This document shows, piece after piece, positions 1-5,758 of a stretch of 7,739 nt of DNA. Numbering within the stretch: position 1 is the stretch's first letter; the number at the start of each line of letters is the position of its first letter. Below the pieces are notes generated by a model. That model was given only the letters and a program-made list of their open reading frames with translations. It was not told the DNA's origin and made no database searches. Made by a program: the position numbers and the translations under genes. Source of the stretch: Spirochaetia bacterium (GTDB taxonomy: Bacteria; Spirochaetota; Spirochaetia; JABMQR01); contig JADHUD010000109.1 of NCBI GenBank assembly GCA_016784705.1, forward strand, positions 1 through 7,739, in the 5' to 3' direction.

Positions 1-107
1 CAGAAGTTTTTGATTGATCAAAAACTTCATTTGTTTGGATTTTTAAGATTAGAGATCTTGAATGGACTTCCTGGATTCAGAAGTTTTTGATTGATCAAAA
101 ACTTCAT
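1..107. repeat. Two identical 30-bp palindromic repeats, 77 bp apart
   Basis: The 30-bp unit at 1-30 recurs without a mismatch at 78-107. Each copy holds a 26-bp near-perfect palindrome (3-28 and 80-105): arms GAAGTTTTTGAT and ATCAAAAACTTC around a central TG, so the same hairpin forms from either strand. Copy 1 touches the window edge, so more copies may lie to the left. The 47 bp between the copies is unrelated to them and contains a weaker hairpin (45-49 with 55-59, AAGAT/ATCTT). The repeats lie 22 bp or more beyond the Nudix stop codon. No T-run follows either arm on either strand, so a classical intrinsic terminator is not supported. A dispersed palindromic repeat or an mRNA 3'-end stabiliser fits better. 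The function is inferred; the repeat and symmetry are seen directly. Confidence 0.85.
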
Positions 108-125
108 ATCTATGTATTCATAGAT
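108..125. repeat. Small hairpin just after the Nudix stop
   Basis: ATCTATG (108-114) and CATAGAT (119-125) form a 7-bp stem with loop TATT. It abuts palindrome copy 2 and lies 3 nt past the minus-strand Nudix stop codon (129-131). With the two long palindromes it makes a run of hairpins in the likely 3' UTR of the mrp-nudix transcript. It is AT-rich and has no U-tract, so a terminator role is only a possibility. Confidence 0.5.
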
Positions 126-128
126 CTG

Positions 129-716
129 TTATCCGTCAAGACTCATGTTCACCAGATTCATCCTGCGCAAATAAAAGCCTAAAGATATCATCATTATGCC
201 GTTATTGTACTCGCCTTGCCCCATTGAAGCCAAAACTTCTTTCACAGGAACCGGAACAACGTCTATAAGTTCATGTTTATCAAGTTCCTGCTCCCTGATC
301 AGTTCCAGCCCGTCAGCGAAATAGGTTGATACAGTATTATTCATAAAAGCAGGATTAGGGGAAACCTCTCCAATAAATTCAAGATATCCTGCCTTGTAGC
401 CTGTCTCCTCAAGAAGTTCCCTGCCGGCACAAAATTCAGCAGCCTCGCCCTTCTCTACCATTCCTGCGGGAAATTCAAGGGTTACTGTATTACTTCCATG
501 CCGGTACTGACGAACCATAAGAAAACAGAGTCCAAGTTTTTTATCGGTAATATGCGGGATGATAGTAACCCAGTTGGGTGCGTCCACTTCATAAAAGGTT
601 CCGGAAATTCCGTTTGCAGCCTCCCGCTGAACCTGGTATATATTGAAAATCCGAAAATCATTCAGCCATTTTCTACTGACAGTTTTCCAGACCAAATGCT
701 CATCATTTTTTTTCAT
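129..716 (-). CDS. Nudix hydrolase, ADP-ribose pyrophosphatase-like
   Basis: The 195-residue protein carries a complete Nudix box (GX5EX7REUXEEXGU) at residues 85-107, from GMVEKGE to RELLEETGY, which supplies the catalytic glutamates and metal site. The preceding VRQYRHG...LEFPAG segment (68-85) is typical of the ADP-ribose/nucleotide-sugar pyrophosphatase branch (NudF/YjhB-like). It would hydrolyse a nucleoside diphosphate linked to a moiety X, probably in the cytoplasm; the substrate cannot be read from sequence. Length is normal for the branch. The ATG at 714-716 has GGAAG about 6 nt upstream on the minus strand and lies inside the end of the mrp gene, a 14-bp overlap pointing to translational coupling. 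It appears complete, and hairpin repeats follow its stop. Confidence 0.93.
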   Translation of the reverse strand: MKKNDEHLVWKTVSRKWLNDFRIFNIYQVQREAANGISGTFYEVDAPNWVTIIPHITDKKLGLCFLMVRQYRHGSNTVTLEFPAGMVEKGEAAEFCAGRELLEETGYKAGYLEFIGEVSPNPAFMNNTVSTYFADGLELIREQELDKHELIDVVPVPVKEVLASMGQGEYNNGIMMISLGFYLRRMNLVNMSLDG

Positions 717-1554
717 GCAAAGCTTCCAGTACTTTATCAGTAATTTTCATTATCGCCATAGCACTTTTACTATCAGGAAACTCTTTCATAAATAATTTTC
801 CGGTATCTTCCGCCTGCATAAGTTCTGTTTCCAGAGGAATACTCCCTAAAAAAGGTACCTGCATCTCTTTTGCAGCCTTCTCCCCGCCTCCTTTACCAAA
901 AATATCAATACTCTTACCGCAATGAGGACAAGTAAAACCACTCATATTTTCAATAACTCCCAACACATGGGAATTGGTTTTTTTTGCGAAATTAATACTC
1001 TTGCGTGAATCCAGAATAGCCACTTCCTGCGGAGTAGTAACTATTACACAGCCTGAAAGCTCCGGTAACGTCTGGACAACGATAAGTGGTTCGTCTCCTG
1101 TCCCCGGTGGTGAATCAATAATCAGAAAATCGAGAGTTCCCCAGTTTACATCAGCCAGAAACTGCTTGATTACGCTGATTTTTATCGGTCCGCGCCATAT
1201 AATCGGCTCATCGTCATCGTTACCGGAAAGGGCCAGACTTACTGCCTTGATAGGAGTTCCTCCCGGTAGAGGAGAGGCAACTTCAAATGGTTCAATGGTA
1301 TTCTCTGCACTTGTGTAAAGCCGTTCTCCCTGCACCCCAAGCATCTTCGCAATATTTGGTCCATGCAGGTCAGTATCCATAATACCGACACTATATCCCT
1401 TCATGGCTATAGCCAGAGCCAGATTTACTGCAACTGTCGTTTTCCCAACTCCCCCTTTGCCGCTCATTACTAATATTTTATGAGTAACAGCACTCATTCT
1501 TTCCTGTAAACGTTTATTCTGCGCTTCCTGTGCAGCGCCTTGTGGTCCATGCAT
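703..1554 (-). CDS. mrp: Mrp/NBP35-family Fe-S cluster carrier ATPase
   Basis: This 283-residue P-loop ATPase is of the Mrp/ApbC/NBP35 family, which binds a bridging 4Fe-4S cluster as a dimer and delivers it to apo-proteins in the cytoplasm. A deviant Walker A with the signature lysine (SGKGGVGKTT) lies at residues 31-40, the DTDLHGPN motif at 60-67, a Walker B-like FLIIDSPPGTGDE at 143-155, and the cluster-binding CPHC at 209-212. It lacks the N-terminal MIP18/DUF59 domain of long Mrp proteins such as E. coli ApbC, so it belongs to the short form common in anaerobes and archaea. The ATG at 1552-1554 has GGGAG about 10 nt upstream; M20 is a weaker internal alternative. The gene overlaps the downstream Nudix gene by 14 bp, so the two are very likely cotranscribed. 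Confidence 0.95.
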   Translation of the reverse strand: MHGPQGAAQEAQNKRLQERMSAVTHKILVMSGKGGVGKTTVAVNLALAIAMKGYSVGIMDTDLHGPNIAKMLGVQGERLYTSAENTIEPFEVASPLPGGTPIKAVSLALSGNDDDEPIIWRGPIKISVIKQFLADVNWGTLDFLIIDSPPGTGDEPLIVVQTLPELSGCVIVTTPQEVAILDSRKSINFAKKTNSHVLGVIENMSGFTCPHCGKSIDIFGKGGGEKAAKEMQVPFLGSIPLETELMQAEDTGKLFMKEFPDSKSAMAIMKITDKVLEALHEKK

Positions 1555-1563
1555 AGCTAAACT

Positions 1564-1646
1564 GCTCCCAATCTATAAGAATTTTTTATTAACATAAGTT
1601 CAAAACCTACTAGTAGTACCATAGCAGATGAGAATATTTTCAGCAA
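1564..1646 (-). promoter_or_regulatory. Possible mrp promoter region (weak)
   Basis: Two weak sigma70-like pairs can be read on the minus strand before mrp. TTGCTG (1641-1646) and TATGGT (1618-1623) are 17 bp apart, and TTGAAC (1598-1603) and TCTTAT (1575-1580) are also 17 bp apart. Neither is convincing. The second would start transcription almost on the GGGAG ribosome site (1565-1569). A direct repeat AGAATATT (1631-1638, 1646-1653) overlaps the first -35 region. Confidence 0.25.
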
Positions 1647-1655
1647 GAATATTAC

Positions 1656-1678
1656 TATGATTCCCCTTTTGAATCATA
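1656..1678 (-). terminator. Hairpin after the exported-protein gene, weak terminator candidate
   Basis: TATGATTC (1656-1663) and GAATCATA (1671-1678) form an 8-bp stem with a 7-nt loop. It lies about 30 nt past the stop codon of the minus-strand gene 1709-2758 and before mrp. The stem is AT-rich and no clear U-run follows on the minus strand (GTAATATTCTT), so termination would be inefficient. The inverted repeat is seen; the role is inferred. Confidence 0.35.
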
Positions 1679-1708
1679 AATTAATGAGACAAATAAAAAT
1701 TCTGCGGG

Positions 1709-2758
1709 TTATAATCGGATTCCCACCTGGAACCCAAGCTTTTCGGGTAAAATAATAGGACTCAAAGAAATTTTATAATCTTTTTCTACTGATTCCGGTT
1801 CCATATTTCTTGTAAGCCAAACTGCAGCCGCCTGTCCGGCTGCCGCTGAAGCAATCACAAGGCTTACCTGCACCCGGGAATCAGGAGAGGCTATCTCCTC
1901 CAGGATCATTGTGGAAAAAAATCCAATCAAACCGCCCCCAAAGCCACCCACAGTTACCAATCCTGTACGCAAAGAACTCCAGTTCAGATTCTCCCACAAT
2001 TTCAAACTTCCATACACAGCTAAATCTGTAATGATTATTCCACCAATACTTGTCGTCCTGGAATCATCAAATTCGAGGATTCCCTGTGAAAAAAGAAGAT
2101 AATAAAAATTTGCCCAAAAGTAGCTGTGCAGCATAAAACTCCCCTGTCCTTCAGGAGGTGCTTCATCTTTGAACATTGCATACGCTGCTGCACGCGATCC
2201 AAGCAGTGTCAGTAATTGTCCGCCCAGTTCCATTTTGGATGAGAGTGGATAATCCCAAATTGTATACGGCTGAACAATTCCTGTTAGATAAAGATAGTTT
2301 CCCAGGGAGATCAATTGTGTACTTTCGATCCACCAGTCCTGAGCACTGCTAATCGGATGATCTTTACTCATTAGCCAGGAACTACCCAGACCGGTACCAA
2401 CTCCGGCCAATCCTGTTACTCCCGCCATAACAGCGTCAAGTGAATAGCCGAAGAGCTCAGGAAGTCTCATGGCTGTATAGGTTGCTGTGGCCAAATTACC
2501 CAGATAAAAAGTTACAATTCCCGAATTATCCCTAACATTCAGCAGCTCCTGAAGATGCCGCTGTGATGATTCTGCATATTGAGAATCAGGGAATTTATCC
2601 AGAAGAAGGGAGAAAGAGTTCTGTGCCTGGTTGGGCTTCTTTTCAAGCAGCAGCTCCAGACCGCCTATATAGAGTGATATGTCACTATTTTCCTGAGCAA
2701 AGAACCCCGGAACACTAAGTAATCCTATAATAATAATGAACACTCCTATTTTTTTCAT
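1709..2758 (-). CDS. Unrecognised exported protein with TPR-like N-terminus
   Basis: I do not recognise this 349-residue protein. Residues 1-21 form a Sec-type signal peptide (MKK, then a hydrophobic core, cleavage plausible after FFA). Residues 27-75 look like one or two TPR-type helical hairpins (LELLLEKKPNQAQNSFSLL...FPDSQYAESSQ). The rest is rich in Gly, Ala and Ser, with several hydrophobic stretches near 105-128, 145-162, 265-285 and 297-315 separated by aromatic, Trp-rich segments. The C-terminus (LGFQVGIRL) resembles the final strand of an envelope protein. An inner-membrane or envelope-associated role is plausible; the function is unknown. The ATG at 2756-2758 has an excellent AAGGAGGT (2762-2769) 3 nt away and a good promoter, so it is clearly expressed. 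It is transcribed divergently from the receiver-domain gene, and mrp follows 154 bp later on the same strand. Confidence 0.85.
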   Translation of the reverse strand: MKKIGVFIIIIGLLSVPGFFAQENSDISLYIGGLELLLEKKPNQAQNSFSLLLDKFPDSQYAESSQRHLQELLNVRDNSGIVTFYLGNLATATYTAMRLPELFGYSLDAVMAGVTGLAGVGTGLGSSWLMSKDHPISSAQDWWIESTQLISLGNYLYLTGIVQPYTIWDYPLSSKMELGGQLLTLLGSRAAAYAMFKDEAPPEGQGSFMLHSYFWANFYYLLFSQGILEFDDSRTTSIGGIIITDLAVYGSLKLWENLNWSSLRTGLVTVGGFGGGLIGFFSTMILEEIASPDSRVQVSLVIASAAAGQAAAVWLTRNMEPESVEKDYKISLSPIILPEKLGFQVGIRL

Positions 2759-2788
2759 ACTACCTCCTTATCTTTCGTATCACTAAAA

Positions 2789-2817
2789 AGTATACTGCCA
2801 TTGTACCTTATCCTCAA
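2789..2817 (-). promoter_or_regulatory. Promoter of the exported-protein gene
   Basis: On the minus strand TTGAGG (2812-2817) and TATACT (2789-2794) are separated by exactly 17 bp, a good sigma70-type pair (4/6 and 5/6 matches). The ribosome site AAGGAGGT (2762-2769) and the ATG at 2758 follow at suitable distance. An A/T tract (2831-2850) lies just upstream and could serve as an UP element. Confidence 0.65.
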
Positions 2818-2878
2818 CTACATTGTTTGTAATTAAAAATTTTTTAAAATTGAGGTATTATTTGTGTAAAACATCATC

Positions 2879-2884
2879 TATAAT
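2879..2884 (+). promoter_or_regulatory. -10 box of the receiver-domain gene
   Basis: A perfect TATAAT lies 48 bp before the ATG at 2932. The position 17 bp upstream (TATTAT, 2856-2861) is a poor -35 match; TTGTGT at 2862-2867 is too close. An activator-dependent promoter is possible. The start would fall near 2891. Confidence 0.45.
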
Positions 2885-2931
2885 GATTACAAAAGTGTTA
2901 CATCAAATTCAGTAAAGGATTTAATGCAAAA

Positions 2932-3318
2932 ATGGAAAAGCCGAATTTAGGTATACATGTATTTATTGCAGAGGATGAAGAACTTATCAGCAACCTGTAC
3001 CGTCTCCAGCTGGAACGGGGCGGATATCTGGTCACCACTGCTGAAGATGGTCAAAAAGCTGTAGATATGTTGAAAAGTATGAACGTTAAGCCTGATTTAC
3101 TTCTTCTGGATCTTGGTCTTCCTGTTTTTAATGGTCACGAAGTGTATGAGGCAGCAGTAAAAAAATTCGGTTACATCCCGACAATATTCTGCAGTGGTAA
3201 TTATTCGAAAACAATCAATACAACCTGGCTGTCAGAACATCCTAAAACCTCTCTTCTCATAAAACCAGTCTCTATAAAAACTATTATTGAAGTTATCAAA
3301 AAGTTTCTCAATCCATAG
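2932..3318 (+). CDS. Stand-alone response regulator receiver protein (CheY-like)
   Basis: The 128 residues form a single receiver domain with no output domain. The acidic pocket is E14-D15, the phospho-acceptor aspartate is D60 (LLLLDLGLP), the switch Ser is S88 (FCSGN) and the invariant Lys is K111 followed by Pro. All key residues are present, so phosphotransfer from a histidine kinase is expected. Output would be by protein contact or as a phosphorelay intermediate. The partner kinase is not identifiable; the hybrid kinase encoded 2.4 kb downstream is one candidate. AAAGGA (2914-2919) lies 12 nt before the ATG, slightly distant; an ATG at 2924 is out of frame. It is transcribed divergently from the exported-protein gene, with 181 bp before the next start and no strong terminator between. 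Confidence 0.9.
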   Translation: MEKPNLGIHVFIAEDEELISNLYRLQLERGGYLVTTAEDGQKAVDMLKSMNVKPDLLLLDLGLPVFNGHEVYEAAVKKFGYIPTIFCSGNYSKTINTTWLSEHPKTSLLIKPVSIKTIIEVIKKFLNP

Positions 3319-3423
3319 AAGCTGACATTTCCGAACGTCAATATAGAAGAAAACAAACTGTATAAAAAGCTGACAAAGACAAATTGACTCTATTACCCTT
3401 GTGCTGAAGAAAATTATTAAGTA

Positions 3424-3452
3424 TTATCTTGATTTATAATCGATGTTATACT
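3424..3452 (+). promoter_or_regulatory. Candidate promoter of the sphingoid-base operon
   Basis: Two -10-like hexamers lie before the reductase gene: TATAAT (3435-3440) and TATACT (3447-3452). The second has a weak TTATCT (3424-3429) at 17-bp spacing. TTGACT at 3384-3389 is a better -35 hexamer but lies too far from either. The promoter is therefore uncertain, and read-through from the receiver gene cannot be excluded. Confidence 0.35.
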
Positions 3453-3484
3453 AAACGTGAAAATAATTGTTTTGTCATACTGAT

Positions 3485-3490
3485 GGGGGG
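3485..3490 (+). promoter_or_regulatory. Ribosome site deciding the GTG start of the reductase
   Basis: The run GGGGGG is 9 nt before the GTG at 3500-3502. The alternative TTG start at 3467 has no purine-rich site in front. The GTG also gives a family-typical short N-terminus before the nucleotide-binding motif. Confidence 0.55.
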
Positions 3491-3499
3491 CTTATAGCA

Positions 3500-4315
3500 G
3501 TGGGCGGACTAGTATTCAGACGTGCTGTGATAACTGGCGGTTCAAGCGGGATAGGTCTCTCTATTGCAGCGTATCTTTTTCAGCAGAATACAGAACTTTT
3601 GCTGATAGCAAGAGATCCGGAAAAACTTGAACAGGCGGCAGCGCACCTCAAATCTACTTACAGTCAAAAGACTGTAGTTAAAACACTTTCTCTTGATATT
3701 GCTGACCGTGCAATGGTTGAGAAAAAACTGAATCAGGCCTGCAGCACCTTAGCCCCGGATCTGCTGATTAACTGTGCAGGAATGGCATATCCTGACTATT
3801 TTCAAAATCTGGATTCCAGCATTTTCGATGCTACAATCCAAACAAACCTTACCGGAACCTGGAATATACTTAAAACGGTTGTACCGCATATGAAATCCGG
3901 AAGCAGAATTGTGAATGTATCTTCAGTAGCCGGATTAATCGGAACTTTCGGCTATACAGCATATGCTGCAACAAAGTTCGGTATTATCGGTTTAAGTGAA
4001 GCATTAAGAAATGAGCTGTCTTTAAAGGGAATCCGTGTATCGGTATTGTGCCCGCCCGATACCGATACACCGCAATTGGAGAAAGAGAACCTGTCTAAAC
4101 CCCCGGAAACAAGAGCAATTTCCGGAAACGCCGGAATTTTAAAACCTGATCAGGTAGCAAAAGAACTTTTTAAGGGACTTCGCAGAAACAGATTTATTAT
4201 TATTCCTGGTTTCCAAAGTAATATGATCTATTTTCTGAAACGATTTTTTCCTGGAATAGTGTTTACAATGATTGATATGTATGCAAAAAAACCCATAGGA
4301 AGTGATGATGAGTAA
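3500..4315 (+). CDS. 3-ketodihydrosphingosine reductase (KDSR-like SDR)
   Basis: This classical short-chain dehydrogenase (271 residues from the GTG start) is predicted to reduce 3-ketosphinganine to sphinganine with NADPH. The nucleotide-binding TGGSSGIG is at residues 12-19. An Arg at 38 after the second strand favours NADP(H). NCAG is at 91-94, the structural Asn is N116, and the catalytic Ser142, Tyr155 and Lys159 (YAATK) are all present. PPDTDTPQLEKEN starting at 185, followed by KPPETRAIS, closely resembles the PPDTDTP...EN..KP.ET segment I recall from eukaryotic KDSR. This is the main reason for the specific call over a generic SDR. The C-terminal 40 residues are hydrophobic with basic flanks (FIIIPGFQ...FLKRFFPGIVF), suggesting peripheral membrane attachment. 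A TTG start at 3467 would add 11 residues. The end overlaps the serine palmitoyltransferase start by 8 bp, which strongly supports the pathway assignment. Confidence 0.85.
   Translation: MGGLVFRRAVITGGSSGIGLSIAAYLFQQNTELLLIARDPEKLEQAAAHLKSTYSQKTVVKTLSLDIADRAMVEKKLNQACSTLAPDLLINCAGMAYPDYFQNLDSSIFDATIQTNLTGTWNILKTVVPHMKSGSRIVNVSSVAGLIGTFGYTAYAATKFGIIGLSEALRNELSLKGIRVSVLCPPDTDTPQLEKENLSKPPETRAISGNAGILKPDQVAKELFKGLRRNRFIIIPGFQSNMIYFLKRFFPGIVFTMIDMYAKKPIGSDDE
4297..4302 (+). promoter_or_regulatory. Ribosome site deciding the ATG start of the PLP enzyme
   Basis: AGGAAG is 5 nt before the ATG at 4308. Two other in-frame starts (GTG 4302, ATG 4305) overlap this site or lie too close to it, so 4308 is preferred. 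The site lies within the coding end of the reductase gene. Confidence 0.55.
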
Positions 4316-5534
4316 AAAAGAAGAAGAACAGAAAATAGCTACTGTTTTTAAGAAATGTTATGATTATAAAGATGCAAGTGAGGCTCGAAAATCCGGTTTC
4401 TACCCATTTTTTAAACCAATCCAGCGAAACAGTGGAACAAAAGTATATATTGACGGCCGGGAACTCCTGATGGCCGGTTCAAACAACTATCTTGGGCTGG
4501 CAAATGATCCGCGGCTGAAAGAGGCTGCCGAAAGTGTTGTTGAACAATATGGAACAAGTTGTTCCGGATCACGTTTCATGAATGGAACACTTGATCTGCA
4601 TGAACAACTGGAGGCAGAGCTGGCAGAGTTTGTCGGCAAAGAGTCTGCCTTATGCTATACCACAGGATATCAGACAAACCTTGGTGCCATCTCTGCGGTA
4701 TTGGATAAAGGGGATCACGTAATAAGTGATAAATATAACCATGCATCAATTATGGATGCAATCTTCTTAACATTAGGGATGAAGCATAATGTCACCCTGC
4801 ACCGCTACAAGCATAATAATTTGGATGAACTGGAAAAAATATTGAAGCGCATCCCTAAAAATGCCGGAAAACTGATCGTTACCGATGGAGTGTTTTCCAT
4901 GGAGGGGGATATTGCTGAGCTGGTAAAAATTCGAGAATTAGCAAATAAATATAAAGCCGGCGTCTATCTTGATGAAGCCCATGCTATTGGCGTAATTGGG
5001 GCGACTGGACGCGGCACTTGTGAGCATTATGGTGATAATTCACTTGCAGATCTTACCATGTGCACCTTTTCCAAATCTTTTGGTTCAATTGGTGGGTTTG
5101 TTGCCGGAAGTGCGGAAATTTTAGATTATATTAAACACACCTCCAGACCTTTAATATTTAGCGCATCAATGCCCCCGGCAAATATCGCAGCAGCCCGAAA
5201 AGCTCTTGAAATTATAAAAACTGAACCGGAAAGAGTTCACCGCCTTCAGGCAATTGCAAAAAAAATGATAGCCGGATTCAGCTCGATTGGTTTTAATGTA
5301 GGAACTGCCGTAACCCCGGTTGTACCTCTGATTATTGGAGATACAGATAAAACATTTATGTTCTGGAAAAGTATGTATGAGCGTGGTATATATGTTAACC
5401 CTGTAATTACCCCTGCAGTACCGCCAAAAAGGTCACTTATCCGAACCTCTTATATGTCTATTCATACAGATGCCGAGCTTGACTGGTTTCTTGAGGTTGC
5501 AGAACAGGAGGGAAAAAAACTGGGCATAATCTAA
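4308..5534 (+). CDS. spt: Serine palmitoyltransferase (alpha-oxoamine synthase family)
   Basis: This 408-residue fold-type I PLP enzyme condenses an amino acid with an acyl thioester. As serine palmitoyltransferase it would make 3-ketosphinganine, the first committed step of sphingolipid synthesis, as a soluble cytoplasmic homodimer. The stacking His is H145 (YNHASI), the PLP-ring Asp D222 (YLDEAHAIG) with H225, the Schiff-base Lys K256 (TFSKSFGSIGG), and the carboxylate-binding Arg R379 (IRTSYMSIHT). CSGSRFMNGTLDLHEQLE (residues 85-102) and the NPVITPAVPP segment near 364-373 fit bacterial SPTs better than biotin-pathway BioF or glycine C-acetyltransferase (Kbl). Those paralogues share the fold and remain possible by sequence alone. 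The adjacent KDSR-like gene, overlapping by 8 bp, makes SPT the best reading. No membrane segment is seen. A strong terminator follows 52 bp after the stop. Confidence 0.88.
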   Translation: MSKKEEEQKIATVFKKCYDYKDASEARKSGFYPFFKPIQRNSGTKVYIDGRELLMAGSNNYLGLANDPRLKEAAESVVEQYGTSCSGSRFMNGTLDLHEQLEAELAEFVGKESALCYTTGYQTNLGAISAVLDKGDHVISDKYNHASIMDAIFLTLGMKHNVTLHRYKHNNLDELEKILKRIPKNAGKLIVTDGVFSMEGDIAELVKIRELANKYKAGVYLDEAHAIGVIGATGRGTCEHYGDNSLADLTMCTFSKSFGSIGGFVAGSAEILDYIKHTSRPLIFSASMPPANIAAARKALEIIKTEPERVHRLQAIAKKMIAGFSSIGFNVGTAVTPVVPLIIGDTDKTFMFWKSMYERGIYVNPVITPAVPPKRSLIRTSYMSIHTDAELDWFLEVAEQEGKKLGII

Positions 5535-5585
5535 CAAGTGAGGCTATCTCAAAATTATTTAATCGTACAGCTCTTATTCAAGCAG

Positions 5586-5613
5586 AAAACCGGAAATCAT
5601 ATCCGGTTTTTTT
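5586..5613 (+). terminator. Rho-independent terminator of the spt operon
   Basis: AAAACCGGA (5586-5594) and TCCGGTTTT (5602-5610) form a 9-bp stem with a 7-nt loop, running into seven T residues (5607-5613). It lies 52 bp past the spt stop, so it should end the two-gene transcript and separate it from the hybrid kinase gene. Confidence 0.9.
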
Positions 5614-5664
5614 CTATTTTCCAGGTAACCGCTGTTTTTCATATTTTTATAAATATACTCTCAA

Positions 5665-5690
5665 ACTCAGTAATTTTACTCAGTAATTTT
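5665..5690 (+). repeat. Perfect 13-bp tandem repeat upstream of the hybrid kinase
   Basis: ACTCAGTAATTTT occurs twice with no gap (5665-5677, 5678-5690). The pair ends 24 bp before the -10 box, so it spans roughly -62 to -37 from the predicted start. That is a usual place for an activator that binds direct repeats with about one helical turn between half-sites. Regulation is inferred; the repeat is exact. Confidence 0.8.
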
Positions 5691-5711
5691 ATATCCATTT
5701 CAACTTTTACA

Positions 5712-5720
5712 TGGTATACT
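5712..5720 (+). promoter_or_regulatory. Extended -10 promoter of the hybrid kinase
   Basis: TGGTATACT combines an upstream TG with a 5/6 -10 hexamer (5715-5720). The -35 position (TATCCA, 5692-5697) is poor, as is common for extended -10 or activator-dependent promoters. The start would be near 5727. AGAGG (5748-5752) is 6 nt before the ATG at 5759. Confidence 0.6.
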
Positions 5721-5758
5721 ACTCTTTGTTTGCAGAATTTTCATTTTAGAGGAAAATA

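Noticed and set aside
1..107. Two direct repeats with a 47-bp spacer as a minimal CRISPR array
   Set aside because: The whole repeat is a near-perfect palindrome, the spacer is long, only two copies are visible and no cas gene is nearby. A palindromic element fits better, though copies to the left cannot be excluded.
974..1318. 114-codon plus-strand frame opposite mrp
   Set aside because: It is antisense to the Walker and switch motifs of mrp, with no ribosome site or domain.
3319..3375. 9-bp direct repeat AAGCTGACA (3319-3327 and 3367-3375) after the receiver gene
   Set aside because: It is short, 48 bp apart and tied to no promoter or structure; likely chance.
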